Source of the DNA: Lactonifactor sp050944855
GTDB taxonomy: Bacteria; Bacillota; Clostridia; Lachnospirales; Lachnospiraceae
DNA length: 64,000 nt
NCBI GenBank assembly: GCA_050944855.1
Contig: JBMNRU010000008.1
Coordinates: 46,034-110,033, forward strand
Direction of reading: 5' to 3'
Shown here piece by piece: positions 33,540-41,751 of the stretch. Under the pieces are notes generated by a model, which was not told the DNA's origin, ran no database searches, and saw nothing but the letters and a program-made list of their open reading frames with translations. Numbering within the stretch: the first letter of the stretch is position 1; every line of letters begins with the position of its first letter. Both the position numbers and the translations under genes were made by a program.

Positions 33540-35421
33540 TCTTTCTGTACCGCCTGACCTGCTGACTCCCTATGCGTGTAGGGTAGGTTTCCACTCCAAA
33601 CATACCAGCTACAGATTTACCAAACATGATTTTTGTTTCAGGAGCAATCCCGGATTCATTACAATATACCTTGTAAGCCGCATAAACATCTGTTACCGTT
33701 TCCCGGAAAAGATAACCTTCGTCACGCTCTGAAAAGAATGCCTTAATGGGATCATTCATAAGGTCGTATTCTTGGGCGGCCTGTTCCGTTGCTTCTGATC
33801 TTGTAAAGCCCTTATTCTCTATAATGCGTTTCAGCCCTTCAATTCCCAGCTTGATCAAATATTCCATGCATTCACTTTGAAGCAGCTTCTTTTTTATCTC
33901 TGGATCATAGTCCGGCAGATCACTGGTAAAGTGCGCATTGAAAGGAATAATGACCAGACGGCGCAACACCGCCCCGGTCTTATCCTTCATCCGTGGTATG
34001 TCATTAGCAGAAAACAGCAGCTTGATATATGGATTGAACTCAAACGGATCTTGACCTTTCCTTTCTGCCTTGATCCTGTTTCCCGCAACAATCTTTTTGA
34101 ACATGGCCACCTGTGTACCCTGCATGAAATCATCCCCTATATCGTCACCAATGTTTGCCAGCTTTCCAAACATCATTGAAGTGGTGAAGCGATCCCCCAG
34201 TTCTTTGGGATCCAATGCTGATATGTTATCCTCACCCAAAACAGCCTTGACCAGATCAAGGAAGGTACTTTTTCCGTTGTCCTTATCTCCTGTCAGCATA
34301 AATGACCTTTTATATGCGTTCGATCTATAGAAGCAGTAACCGATGCATTCTTCAAGCAGGGAACGGATTGCTGGATCGTCACACGCCAGCCTGTTCAGCG
34401 TATGGTCAGCCAGTTCACTGAACGCTTCTGAATTGTAATCCCACGGTATTTTGTTGGTCATTACTATGTTCGGTGAAAAGTCCCGCATGGTGTCCGTTAC
34501 CACGTCATATATACCGTTCCTAAACGCTATGTAACGGGCATCGGCCGGCTGTTTTTCCTCTGCGTTGTCATTAAGACAGTCCATTACTTCCGCTTTCTGA
34601 TTTTTCCTGATAGCTGGCATATATGACCGCATTATTTTAAAAATAGCAGCAGTGTCAGAAATATAAATTCCTTCCCGGTAAATGTGTAGCTTTCCGCTGA
34701 GTTTTATAATATGGTCTATATTCCTGATATAATCAGCAAACTTGTTGAATAGAAATGTGGAACCATTAAAGAACACGGGCTTTTTGAAAGCGTCATCCCG
34801 TAAAATAGTTTCTATTTCCTGATCTGACAAGGGATCCTTCAGGACATAATTGTTGATAATGCGGATCGTTTCCCGTGTTTCCTCTACACTGTAGTCGTTG
34901 CTCTGCAAGGTCAGTATGTAGTTGAAAAGTTCCTGATTCCGTCCATCCCCGGCTTCCATGTTCAGGAAGTCCATCTTGCACCTGACAGGCAATAACCACT
35001 TCGGAACTTCCTGATATTCCCCGCCCGGTTCAATATCCCATTCACAGAAACGTTCTTCACCGTCAGTTTTTAGCACTTCATAGGACGCAACATAACCCAC
35101 CTTTATATCAGCGGTCAGCCCTATGGCAAGGCGTGTATGTGTCTTGCACTGGTGAAGCTGCGTGTTTCTGAAAATGAAATGTTTTCCCCGGCTGGTACAG
35201 ATTACCCGGCAATTCAGCTGAAAGGCTTCTACAATGTCCATCAGGATTTCAGACTGTTCAGGATCGTCAATGTCTATGAACATGGTATTTTTTGCAAGGA
35301 TCCCGGCATACTCCGGGAGTGACTGCACCTGTTCCAGCGTCTTGAAGTCCGTCCTGTCCTTGAACTTTTCGGCTGCCTGTTTGTTTTTGGTTTTTATGTA
35401 GCCTTTATATAAATCATTCAT
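33535..35421 (-). CDS. Primase-helicase of phage/plasmid P4-D5 type
   Basis: About 628 aa. The N-terminal archaeo-eukaryotic primase-like domain shows FIDIDDPEQ (metal Asp pair), TSRGKHFIFRN and DIKVG. The C-terminal D5_N and SF3 helicase domain has Walker A GDKDNGKSTF, then LANIGDDIGDDF and a sensor segment LLFSANDIPR. Such proteins initiate and unwind at their cognate origin. ATG at 35421 (AAGGTGG upstream) preferred to GTG at 35436. The stop lies within the last iteron of the candidate origin. Confidence 0.9.
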   Translation of the reverse strand: MNDLYKGYIKTKNKQAAEKFKDRTDFKTLEQVQSLPEYAGILAKNTMFIDIDDPEQSEILMDIVEAFQLNCRVICTSRGKHFIFRNTQLHQCKTHTRLAIGLTADIKVGYVASYEVLKTDGEERFCEWDIEPGGEYQEVPKWLLPVRCKMDFLNMEAGDGRNQELFNYILTLQSNDYSVEETRETIRIINNYVLKDPLSDQEIETILRDDAFKKPVFFNGSTFLFNKFADYIRNIDHIIKLSGKLHIYREGIYISDTAAIFKIMRSYMPAIRKNQKAEVMDCLNDNAEEKQPADARYIAFRNGIYDVVTDTMRDFSPNIVMTNKIPWDYNSEAFSELADHTLNRLACDDPAIRSLLEECIGYCFYRSNAYKRSFMLTGDKDNGKSTFLDLVKAVLGEDNISALDPKELGDRFTTSMMFGKLANIGDDIGDDFMQGTQVAMFKKIVAGNRIKAERKGQDPFEFNPYIKLLFSANDIPRMKDKTGAVLRRLVIIPFNAHFTSDLPDYDPEIKKKLLQSECMEYLIKLGIEGLKRIIENKGFTRSEATEQAAQEYDLMNDPIKAFFSERDEGYLFRETVTDVYAAYKVYCNESGIAPETKIMFGKSVAGMFGVETYPTRIGSQQVRRYRKK

Positions 35422-35452
35422 TTTTTTTTGCGCCACCTTCTTTCAATGTTTC

Positions 35453-35476
35453 CTTTTCCTTCCACAGCCGCCGCAC
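35453..35476. repeat. 24-bp direct repeat, left copy
   Basis: Identical to 36320-36343 over 24 bp (begins CTTTTCCTTCCACAGCC). The two copies flank the divergent regulator pair. Confidence 0.85.
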
Positions 35477-35482
35477 CGCTGC

Positions 35483-35683
35483 TTAATTGTTTTCCAAAAT
35501 TTCAGTTACATCTACATCAAGGGCATTAGCAATTTTGCCGACTGTTCCGGGCCTTGCTTCCTGAATCCCTTTTGTGATTCTGATAATAGTAATTTGTGAC
35601 ACACCGCATTTTTGAGAAAGTTCTTTAGCTGAAAACGCTTTTTTTGCCATAGCCAGATCCAGCTTCTTTTTGTTGAGTTTCAT
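35483..35683 (-). CDS. XRE-family HTH protein (Cro-like, 66 aa)
   Basis: A minimal HTH_3 domain (FSAKELSQKCGVSQITIIRI, then GTVGKIANALDVDVTEILEN). It faces a larger CI-like repressor across a 146-bp region with palindromic operators, so the two form a Cro/CI-type pair. GGAGG precedes the ATG. It is upstream of and collinear with the primase gene, which it may control. Confidence 0.88.
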   Translation of the reverse strand: MKLNKKKLDLAMAKKAFSAKELSQKCGVSQITIIRITKGIQEARPGTVGKIANALDVDVTEILENN

Positions 35684-35702
35684 TATGTCTTACCTCCATT
35701 CA

Positions 35703-35807
35703 GATAATTTAGTTACCGCTTTCACTTGCAATTATAGGTAATTAAATTATCGTTGTCAACATATTTTTGAAAATTACCTTGAATTTAATTATCGTTTTTG
35801 TTATGAT
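35703..35807. promoter_or_regulatory. CI/Cro-type operator region and repressor promoter
   Basis: GATAATTTAGTTACC (35703-35717) is inverted as GGTAATTAAATTATC (35737-35751) with one mismatch, and a related TTTAATTATCG lies at 35784-35794. Repressor promoter: TTGAAT (35779-35784), 17 bp, TATGAT (35802-35807), with the third site between -35 and -10. Confidence 0.65.
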
Positions 35808-35829
35808 AGAAAAAGAAAGGGGCAATTAT

Positions 35830-36312
35830 ATGGACAACTGCAATATTGAAATCGGCAAAAGAATCAAACGGTTTAGAAAGGGGAAAATGACGCAAAAAGA
35901 ACTAGGTGACAAAATTGGAAAAGCAGAAAGTTCAATTCGCAAATATGAAAAGGGAAGCGTCACAGTTCCGTTGGGAGTATTACAAAATATTGCCATCGCT
36001 TTAGACATTCCACCCTCTGAACTTATGAAGGGCGGCCCCTTTTGGGAAATTGATCAGCAAATTGATACAGAAGCGTTATCAGAAGAGGTTAAAAAGCTCT
36101 CTGCTATGCGCTCATATTTAGAAGAACTCGGATATGTTGTAGAAGAAACCAGCGAAACAACATATCTACTGACACAGGGGGAATATTCAGCATCGTTCAC
36201 TGATAAAGAATACACAGATTTACAAAGAGCCTTAAAAGATGCCGCCCGAGAAGTGACAACAGAAATTGTTGAAAAGACGTTTTATAAAAAAGTTCTGAAC
36301 ATTCATAAATAG
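35830..36312 (+). CDS. XRE-family repressor (CI-like) of the element
   Basis: 160 aa. The N-terminal HTH_3 domain shows FRKGKMTQKELGDKIGKAES, then PLGVLQNIAIALDIPPSELM. The C-terminal 90 residues are acidic and unlike S24 peptidases, so derepression by RecA cleavage is not indicated. The ATG at 35830 has AAAGGGG 6-7 nt upstream; the open frame extends to 35767 without a site. It likely maintains the integrated state. Confidence 0.85.
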   Translation: MDNCNIEIGKRIKRFRKGKMTQKELGDKIGKAESSIRKYEKGSVTVPLGVLQNIAIALDIPPSELMKGGPFWEIDQQIDTEALSEEVKKLSAMRSYLEELGYVVEETSETTYLLTQGEYSASFTDKEYTDLQRALKDAAREVTTEIVEKTFYKKVLNIHK

Positions 36313-36319
36313 ACATTTT

Positions 36320-36343
36320 CTTTTCCTTCCACAGCCGCCGCAC
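36320..36343. repeat. 24-bp direct repeat, right copy
   Basis: Exact copy of 35453-35476, placed between the repressor stop and the integrase start. Confidence 0.85.
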
Positions 36344-36372
36344 GGCCAGAATGGAAAGGAATGGTGTAAATT

Positions 36373-37650
36373 ATGACAGGTGGAACAAGAAAACGTGGTG
36401 CAACATGGTCTTATTATTTTGATCTCGGCACAGTAGCCGGGAAACGCCAGAAGAAGGAAAAAGGCGGTTTCAAAACCAAAAAGGAAGCGGAAGCGGCACT
36501 TGCCAAAGCAATCAATGAATACAATAATGCGGGTCAGCTGTTTGAACCTTCCAATGTCACGGTATCGGACTATCTGGATCAGTGGTATGATCTGTACTGC
36601 AAGCCAAACCTGAAATACAATACACAGGTGGGCTATCTGCGGATCATGGAAGGGCATTTAAAGCCCCGGTTCGGCCAGTACCGCCTAAAGGCCATCACTG
36701 CTGCCACATTGCAGGAATACGCCAACAAGCTGAAAATGGACGGACTGGCCAAACATTCCATAACCGGAATCCTGTCCGTGTTTGGTGCGGCGCTGGACTA
36801 TGCCGTTGAACCCTTGCATTATCTCCCGGCTAACCCCATGCGCTATGTGAAATATCCCAAAGTGGAAAAGAAGCCCCGTGAAAGGATCATCCTGACACTG
36901 GAAGAATGGCAGCAGATCATTGACAAGTTCCCAGCTGGATCCCGTTATCATATCCCACTGATGATCGGATTTTATACGGGCCTGCGGATCAGTGAAGCCT
37001 TTGCCCTGACATGGGATGACATAGACCTTGAAAACAGAACCCTGACCGTCAATAAGCAGATTGTAAAGCGGAACTTCGGGGCTGATGTCCGCAAGGCCGT
37101 GGAAAAGACCGGGAAAAAGGAAATGCGTTCCTCATGGTACTTCACCACTACCAAAACGGTATCTTCCATGCGCACCGTGAAGTTTGGCGATACTCTTTAT
37201 CAGGCATTAAAGCAGGAGCGCACCGCCCAGCTGAAAAACGAACTGAAATACAGTGAATATTATACGATCCACGTCCTGAAAAAAGAGGTTGACGAAAAAG
37301 GGAATGATATGCAGCGCATTGTTCCTATCCAGAAGTGCGTTGAATCGGCCTTGCCCCGTGTCCGTATGGTCTGCATAGCGGAAAACGGCGAATACACTTC
37401 CACAGATTCCTTCAAATATTGTGCCAGGGTGATCCACAAGGAACTGCTGCTTGCTTTTGATTATCATTCCCTGCGGCACACCCACGCCACGATCCTGATT
37501 GAATCCGGCGCTGACGTGAAGGACGTACAAGCCCGGCTGGGCCACTCCAACATCCAGACCACCTTACAGACCTATGTGCATGACACGGAAGTCATGGCGG
37601 CACGTTCCGTTGACCTCTTTGAACAGGTAGCAGGCCGGAAAACCTCATAG
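36373..37650 (+). CDS. Tyrosine site-specific integrase
   Basis: 425 aa. The N-terminal arm-binding domain (AP2-like, GKRQKKEKGGFKTKKEAEAA) is followed by a SAM-like core-binding domain (about 65-165) and the catalytic domain. Active-site residues: Arg in YTGLRISEAFALTWDD, His-x-x-Arg in HSLRHTHATILIESG, His in LGHSNIQTTLQTYVH with the nucleophilic Tyr. It belongs to the Tn916/phage-like group. It lies 165 bp from the right att core with two arm sites in between, the expected layout for the enzyme acting on this element. Confidence 0.95.
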   Translation: MTGGTRKRGATWSYYFDLGTVAGKRQKKEKGGFKTKKEAEAALAKAINEYNNAGQLFEPSNVTVSDYLDQWYDLYCKPNLKYNTQVGYLRIMEGHLKPRFGQYRLKAITAATLQEYANKLKMDGLAKHSITGILSVFGAALDYAVEPLHYLPANPMRYVKYPKVEKKPRERIILTLEEWQQIIDKFPAGSRYHIPLMIGFYTGLRISEAFALTWDDIDLENRTLTVNKQIVKRNFGADVRKAVEKTGKKEMRSSWYFTTTKTVSSMRTVKFGDTLYQALKQERTAQLKNELKYSEYYTIHVLKKEVDEKGNDMQRIVPIQKCVESALPRVRMVCIAENGEYTSTDSFKYCARVIHKELLLAFDYHSLRHTHATILIESGADVKDVQARLGHSNIQTTLQTYVHDTEVMAARSVDLFEQVAGRKTS

Positions 37651-37661
37651 AACACCAAAAG

Positions 37662-37702
37662 AGGGCTGACAGCAAAAGTTCATAGCTGTTCAGCCCTTTT
37701 TT
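37662..37702 (+). terminator. Integrase terminator
   Basis: AGGGCTGA-CAGC pairs with GCTG-TTCAGCCCT (one bulged base), followed by TTTTT. Confidence 0.85.
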
Positions 37703-37730
37703 AACGTTTTGGGTGATTTTTCAGAATTGC

Positions 37731-37750
37731 GGTGGCAAATCGGTGGCAAA
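37731..37750. repeat. Right integrase arm sites
   Basis: Two GGTGGCAAA copies 11 bp apart (37731 and 37742), the same spacing as at the left end. Confidence 0.7.
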
Positions 37751-37787
37751 CCACCCGTTTTCATACCCTCTAAACTCCTGAAAATCC

Positions 37788-38948
37788 TCATTTTATGCGG
37801 CTTAAAGCCACTATGGTTTCCACATTCTTTGTCATGGGAAACATATCCACGCCCACCATTTTCTTCACTTCATACCCGTTTTTCTGAAATACTTTCAAAT
37901 CCCTAGCCAATGTGGACGGCTCACAGGATACATAGACTACTTTTTTCGGCGCCAGCTTTACTATGGCGTGGATAAATGCATTATCGCTTCCGGCACGGGG
38001 AGGGTCCATAAACACTACATCGGCCTTTTCCCCCTGGGCTGCCATATCCACCATAAATTGTCCTGCATCGCCCTGGAAAAACCGTACATTTTTTATCTGA
38101 TTGCGTCTGGCATTGGAAATGGCGTCCCTGACTGCATCCGGATTCAACTCAATACTGATAACTTCCCTGGCTTTTTTACTGGCGATCAAACCGATGGTTC
38201 CAATACCGCAATAGGCATCGATCACCCGTTCTTTTCCCGTCAACCCGGCAAAGGAGATTGCCTTTTCATATAAAACTTCCGTCTGCACCGGATTTACCTG
38301 ATAAAAGGACTGCGGGGAAATACGAAACACGCATCCACACAGAGTATCTTCAATATAACCCTTTCCATACAGGACAATATCTCTCGAACCCAGTACCATA
38401 CTGGTTTTTTTATCGTTTACATTCAGCACTACTGTGGTAATCTCGGGATGAAGTTTACGCAGTGCCTTCACAAAATTATTTTTGGACGGCAGGATAGGGG
38501 AAGCCAGCACCAATACCACCATAATCTCACCGCTTGCATATCCGGTACGGACCAGTACGTGCCGCAAAAGTCCATATCTGCTGTCCTCATCATAGGTTTT
38601 TATCTTAAAGGAGCGAAGCAGCCCCCGGATGTCCCGAATAATGGCATCTGCCTTTTCATTTTCAATCAGACAGACATCTATGGGCACAATGTCGTGGGTG
38701 CCCTCCCGATACGTTCCTGAGACAATCTCGCCCTTTCGATTTCTTCCGAACACTGCATGTACCTTATTTCGATAGTGATAGGGATTTTCCATTCCTATCA
38801 CTTCCGGAACTTTGCCAAATGGCTTCAGCAAATGATTTAATTCCTTCTGTTTTTGTTTAAGCTGCTGTTCATAGGGAACGGCTGTATATTGACAGCCGCC
38901 GCATTTTTTACTGTAAGGACAGCCCGCATTTTCATTTGGTAATTTCAT
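37788..38948 (-). CDS. rlmD: 23S rRNA (uracil-C5)-methyltransferase, RlmD/RumA type
   Basis: 386 aa SAM-dependent enzyme that makes m5U in 23S rRNA. The iron-sulfur cysteines are CPYSKKCGGC near the N-terminus; no TRAM domain precedes them, so it is shorter than the E. coli protein. SAM motif I is VIDAYCGIGTIGLIA, motif IV is FMDPPRAGSD, and the nucleophile is in YVSCEPSTLARD. The last about nine residues (IVALSRIK) come from the inserted element; the displaced native ending is at 30 kb. The gene stays intact. Confidence 0.93.
   Translation of the reverse strand: MKLPNENAGCPYSKKCGGCQYTAVPYEQQLKQKQKELNHLLKPFGKVPEVIGMENPYHYRNKVHAVFGRNRKGEIVSGTYREGTHDIVPIDVCLIENEKADAIIRDIRGLLRSFKIKTYDEDSRYGLLRHVLVRTGYASGEIMVVLVLASPILPSKNNFVKALRKLHPEITTVVLNVNDKKTSMVLGSRDIVLYGKGYIEDTLCGCVFRISPQSFYQVNPVQTEVLYEKAISFAGLTGKERVIDAYCGIGTIGLIASKKAREVISIELNPDAVRDAISNARRNQIKNVRFFQGDAGQFMVDMAAQGEKADVVFMDPPRAGSDNAFIHAIVKLAPKKVVYVSCEPSTLARDLKVFQKNGYEVKKMVGVDMFPMTKNVETIVALSRIK
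37816..37827. other. attR core inside rlmD
   Basis: GTTTCCACATTC, the partner of 30031-30042. It encodes the Asn-Val-Glu-Thr of rlmD; everything from here to the rlmD stop is supplied by the element. Confidence 0.65.
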
Positions 38949-38961
38949 ACGTCCTCCTGCC

Positions 38962-40164
38962 TTATTTATCCCTGCATACCTGGAATATATAGAATTTCAG
39001 ATAATAGGATTCGCTGGCATCCCAGAGAATGGGATGATCCGGCGCCTGCGTTCTGTATTCCACCTGGCGCAGGCGGCGGTGCACATTTTTTGCGGCCTGT
39101 CCGATGGTCTGAGTAAATAATTCATAAGACATGAAATGAGAACAGGAACAGGTTGCCAGATAACCGCCGTCTTTTAACAGCTTCATGGCCCGCAGATTGA
39201 TCTCCCGATAGCCTTTTACCGCATTTTTAATGGAGTTTCTGGATTTGGTAAAGGCCGGAGGATCCAAAATGATCACATCAAATAATTCGCCTTTTTTCTC
39301 CAGTTCAGGCAGAAGTTCAAACACATCTGCACATAAAAATTCTACTTTGTCTTCCAGGCCATTCAATTTTGCATTTTCTCTGGCCTGATTGATTCCCAGT
39401 TCAGAGGCATCTACGCCCAATACACTTTTTGCCCCTGCAATTCCCGCATTTAAGGCAAAGGATCCGGTATGGGTAAAGCAGTCCAATACCTTTGCATCTT
39501 TACAAAGCTTCTGAATCGCCCTGCGGTTATACTTTTGATCCAGGAAAAATCCCGTTTTCTGTCCATCTTTTACATCTACCTGATAGCGGACGCCATTTTC
39601 TGTAATTTCTACCAGAGTATCAAAAGGCTCGCCGATAAAACCCTTGGTGCGTTCCATGCCCTCCTGCTCGCGCACTTTGGCATCGCTTCGCTCATACACA
39701 CCCCGGATCTGTATCCCGTCTGTTTCCATTACTTCTTTTAAAATGTCTATAATCTGCTCTTTCATCCGGTCGATTCCCAGTGCCAAAGACTGCACCACCA
39801 GCACATCGGAGAACTTATCTACCACCAGTCCCGGCAGAAAATCGGCTTCCCCGAAAATGACACGGCAGCAACTGGTATCCACTGTTTTCTTACGATAGTT
39901 CCAGGCATCTTCCACGCGCATACGCAAAAATGCCTCGTCAATCTCCTGATCCACATTTCTGGTCATCATACGAATACGAATCTTCGAATTCTGATTGATA
40001 AAGCCTCTTCCCAGAGGATAGCCGTCAAAATCATGCACCAGCACAATGTCTCCATTCTCAAATCTGCCCATAATCGTAGCGATCTCATTATCATAAATCC
40101 AGGGGCCTCCCGCCTTTAAGTCACGTCCCCCTCCTTTTTTCAGGGTAACCACAGCAAAACGCAT
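38962..40164 (-). CDS. Class I SAM-dependent rRNA methyltransferase (RlmI-like, PUA domain)
   Basis: 400 aa. The N-terminal PUA domain contains GGPWIYDNEI and FDGYPLGRGFINQNS. The catalytic domain has DGQKTGFFLDQKYNRR, SAM motif I VLDCFTHTGSFALNAG and motif IV IILDPPAFTKS, all typical of RlmI (m5C in 23S rRNA). Start at 40164 supported by GGAGG; an upstream in-frame start at 40194 is weak. 13 bp before rlmD, so two rRNA methyltransferases share a transcript. Confidence 0.92.
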   Translation of the reverse strand: MRFAVVTLKKGGGRDLKAGGPWIYDNEIATIMGRFENGDIVLVHDFDGYPLGRGFINQNSKIRIRMMTRNVDQEIDEAFLRMRVEDAWNYRKKTVDTSCCRVIFGEADFLPGLVVDKFSDVLVVQSLALGIDRMKEQIIDILKEVMETDGIQIRGVYERSDAKVREQEGMERTKGFIGEPFDTLVEITENGVRYQVDVKDGQKTGFFLDQKYNRRAIQKLCKDAKVLDCFTHTGSFALNAGIAGAKSVLGVDASELGINQARENAKLNGLEDKVEFLCADVFELLPELEKKGELFDVIILDPPAFTKSRNSIKNAVKGYREINLRAMKLLKDGGYLATCSCSHFMSYELFTQTIGQAAKNVHRRLRQVEYRTQAPDHPILWDASESYYLKFYIFQVCRDK

Positions 40165-40219
40165 CCATTTTCCTCCTCTATTCTTCGCAAACACCGGGTA
40201 TCTTTCCAGATCCGCTTTT

Positions 40220-40690
40220 TTATGCTAACCGTTTTCCGGTCATTTTCTCCACTACAAGCTTATATACTCTTGTTGCCGGCATCACTTTTGTTCCGAATTT
40301 AAAGTCTTCCTGATGATATTGCTTCATCAAAATACAGAGCGCCTCATATTTTTTCTCATCCGGTATCATTTCTATATGTCCCTGACCGATCACACTCTCA
40401 TAGCGCATAGTACATTCCATTTCTTCCGTATCCATGTACAGTTCATGAGAACAGTCCATCTCAAAGCAAACCCGGTTATCTTTCTCCATCAGGTCATATT
40501 TTTTACCTTTTAAAGCCCCATGAAAGTACAGAACCACTTTCCCGTCTTCTATCTCCATTCCGAAATTTGCGGGATAAATATAGGGATACTCCTCGTCATG
40601 CAATGCCAGCCGGCACACATCACACTTTTCTATAATTTTTACCATCTCATTAAAATCTGTAATCTCTCTGTCGCGTCTACGCATATTCAT
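40220..40690 (-). CDS. Pyridoxamine 5'-phosphate oxidase family flavoprotein (NimA-like)
   Basis: 156 aa split-barrel FMN protein. CDVCRLALHDEEYPYIYPAN and LYFHGALKGKKYDLM are the FMN-binding segments typical of NimA/HugZ-like members in anaerobes. The substrate is unknown; relatives reduce nitroimidazoles or bind haem/flavin. AGGAGG precedes the ATG, which lies only 11 bp after the third gene of the restriction locus. Confidence 0.88.
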   Translation of the reverse strand: MNMRRRDREITDFNEMVKIIEKCDVCRLALHDEEYPYIYPANFGMEIEDGKVVLYFHGALKGKKYDLMEKDNRVCFEMDCSHELYMDTEEMECTMRYESVIGQGHIEMIPDEKKYEALCILMKQYHQEDFKFGTKVMPATRVYKLVVEKMTGKRLA

Positions 40691-40701
40691 TCTTCCTCCT
40701 T

Positions 40702-41739
40702 TTATAAAAATGGGTATTCTCTTTTGCAGTCAAAACATTTACAAAAATAGGTTCGATTTTTCTTACTGTTACAATAGCGGATGATCCCTCCGCAAATACA
40801 TCGCTGCCGCACTCCCGCCAGCAGCCGTTTATAAGATTCTTCTTGACTAAAGTTCCAAATCCGTCCATCTTCCGGCATCTGACAAAAAGATTTCCTGTCA
40901 CCTATGGTATGCATATAATACAAAGCCTTGCCGGATTTGTCTCCCGGCATTTTAGCAAGCTGCGGTCTGGTGAAAAAGTCTTCTTTTAAAATATAACCGG
41001 GTATGTAGATCATTCCTGCTTCATAATCAAAGTACAGACGGGTATACACGTCACTGGCATGATCAAATTCCATGCGCATCAGCTTCTGCAGAAACTTTTC
41101 ATTGGTAAGCGCAGAAAATTCGTCCGGATATTGACACTTTACATATTCTGTATAATCATAAAAATTTTGAATCTTCTCATCCGTGCGGGTAAAATGGGGA
41201 TACACAAAAAAATCCCAGCGTTCTATATTGCGCACGATCTGCGCACAATCATCCCGGCTTCTGGGAAGCGATCCGCTGACTCCGCGAAAATCTCCCAGTC
41301 TGTCTTTTAATACAGAAGATTTCACTTCCATGGTAAAGATTCCCTGCTTTTCCATATCCTGACGCAGACGCGGGCTGATAACTCCCGTACCATTTCCCGC
41401 CGCAATTTCCGCACAAATCTGTTCTATACAACTGTCCAAAACCGCTTGCGCTATTTCCTGGCGATACAGCAAGCCATCAAATGGCGCATGACTCAAAAAC
41501 GCATCCCGGCGAAAATCATCGTAGGATAAATAACGCACCCTTGTACGGGCCTTTAGAAAACAGGCAAACGCATACTCCGCTTTTTTGCCCTGTACGGTGT
41601 CACGCAGTGTTTCTTCTCTTTTTCTTCCCGTTTGCCAGGTATTTGCCGTATGCTCCACCAGCCTGTCAATTTGTGCGTGATCCAGCACCTCATCCGGCGG
41701 TATTTCCCAGATCCCTGCTCCATTTACTACTTCTGCCAT
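40702..41739 (-). CDS. Putative PD-(D/E)XK nuclease with C-terminal zinc ribbon, linked to type III R-M genes
   Basis: 345 aa; family not recognised by name. The N-terminal third has the order of a PD-(D/E)XK core: Glu55 in KKAEYAFACF, Asp88 in APFDGLLYRQ, and Glu138-x-Lys140 in FTMEVKSSVLKD. The C-terminus is a Cys cluster (CICGG, then FCKCFDCKREY) like a zinc ribbon. It starts 12 nt after the res stop and has GGAG upstream, so it is part of the mod-res operon. Res already has its own nuclease motif, so a second nuclease is unexpected. Nuclease activity is inferred. Confidence 0.65.
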   Translation of the reverse strand: MAEVVNGAGIWEIPPDEVLDHAQIDRLVEHTANTWQTGRKREETLRDTVQGKKAEYAFACFLKARTRVRYLSYDDFRRDAFLSHAPFDGLLYRQEIAQAVLDSCIEQICAEIAAGNGTGVISPRLRQDMEKQGIFTMEVKSSVLKDRLGDFRGVSGSLPRSRDDCAQIVRNIERWDFFVYPHFTRTDEKIQNFYDYTEYVKCQYPDEFSALTNEKFLQKLMRMEFDHASDVYTRLYFDYEAGMIYIPGYILKEDFFTRPQLAKMPGDKSGKALYYMHTIGDRKSFCQMPEDGRIWNFSQEESYKRLLAGVRQRCICGGIIRYCNSKKNRTYFCKCFDCKREYPFL

Positions 41740-41751
41740 AGTTTCTCCATC

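Larger units (their letters stand above)
30031..37827. mobile_element. Integrative element in rlmD (satellite-like, 7.8 kb)
   Basis: Bounded by 12-bp att cores within rlmD sequence. GGTGGCAAA arm sites in 11-bp-spaced pairs lie inside both ends. Gene content: tyrosine integrase at the right end, divergent HTH regulators, a second HTH gene with triple operators, a primase-helicase next to an iteron/A+T-rich region, a ParB-like protein and five or more small unknown proteins. There are no structural, packaging, relaxase or type IV secretion genes. This resembles phage-inducible islands or small mobilizable elements. The AlbA_2 gene to the left lies outside the core repeats. Confidence 0.82.
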
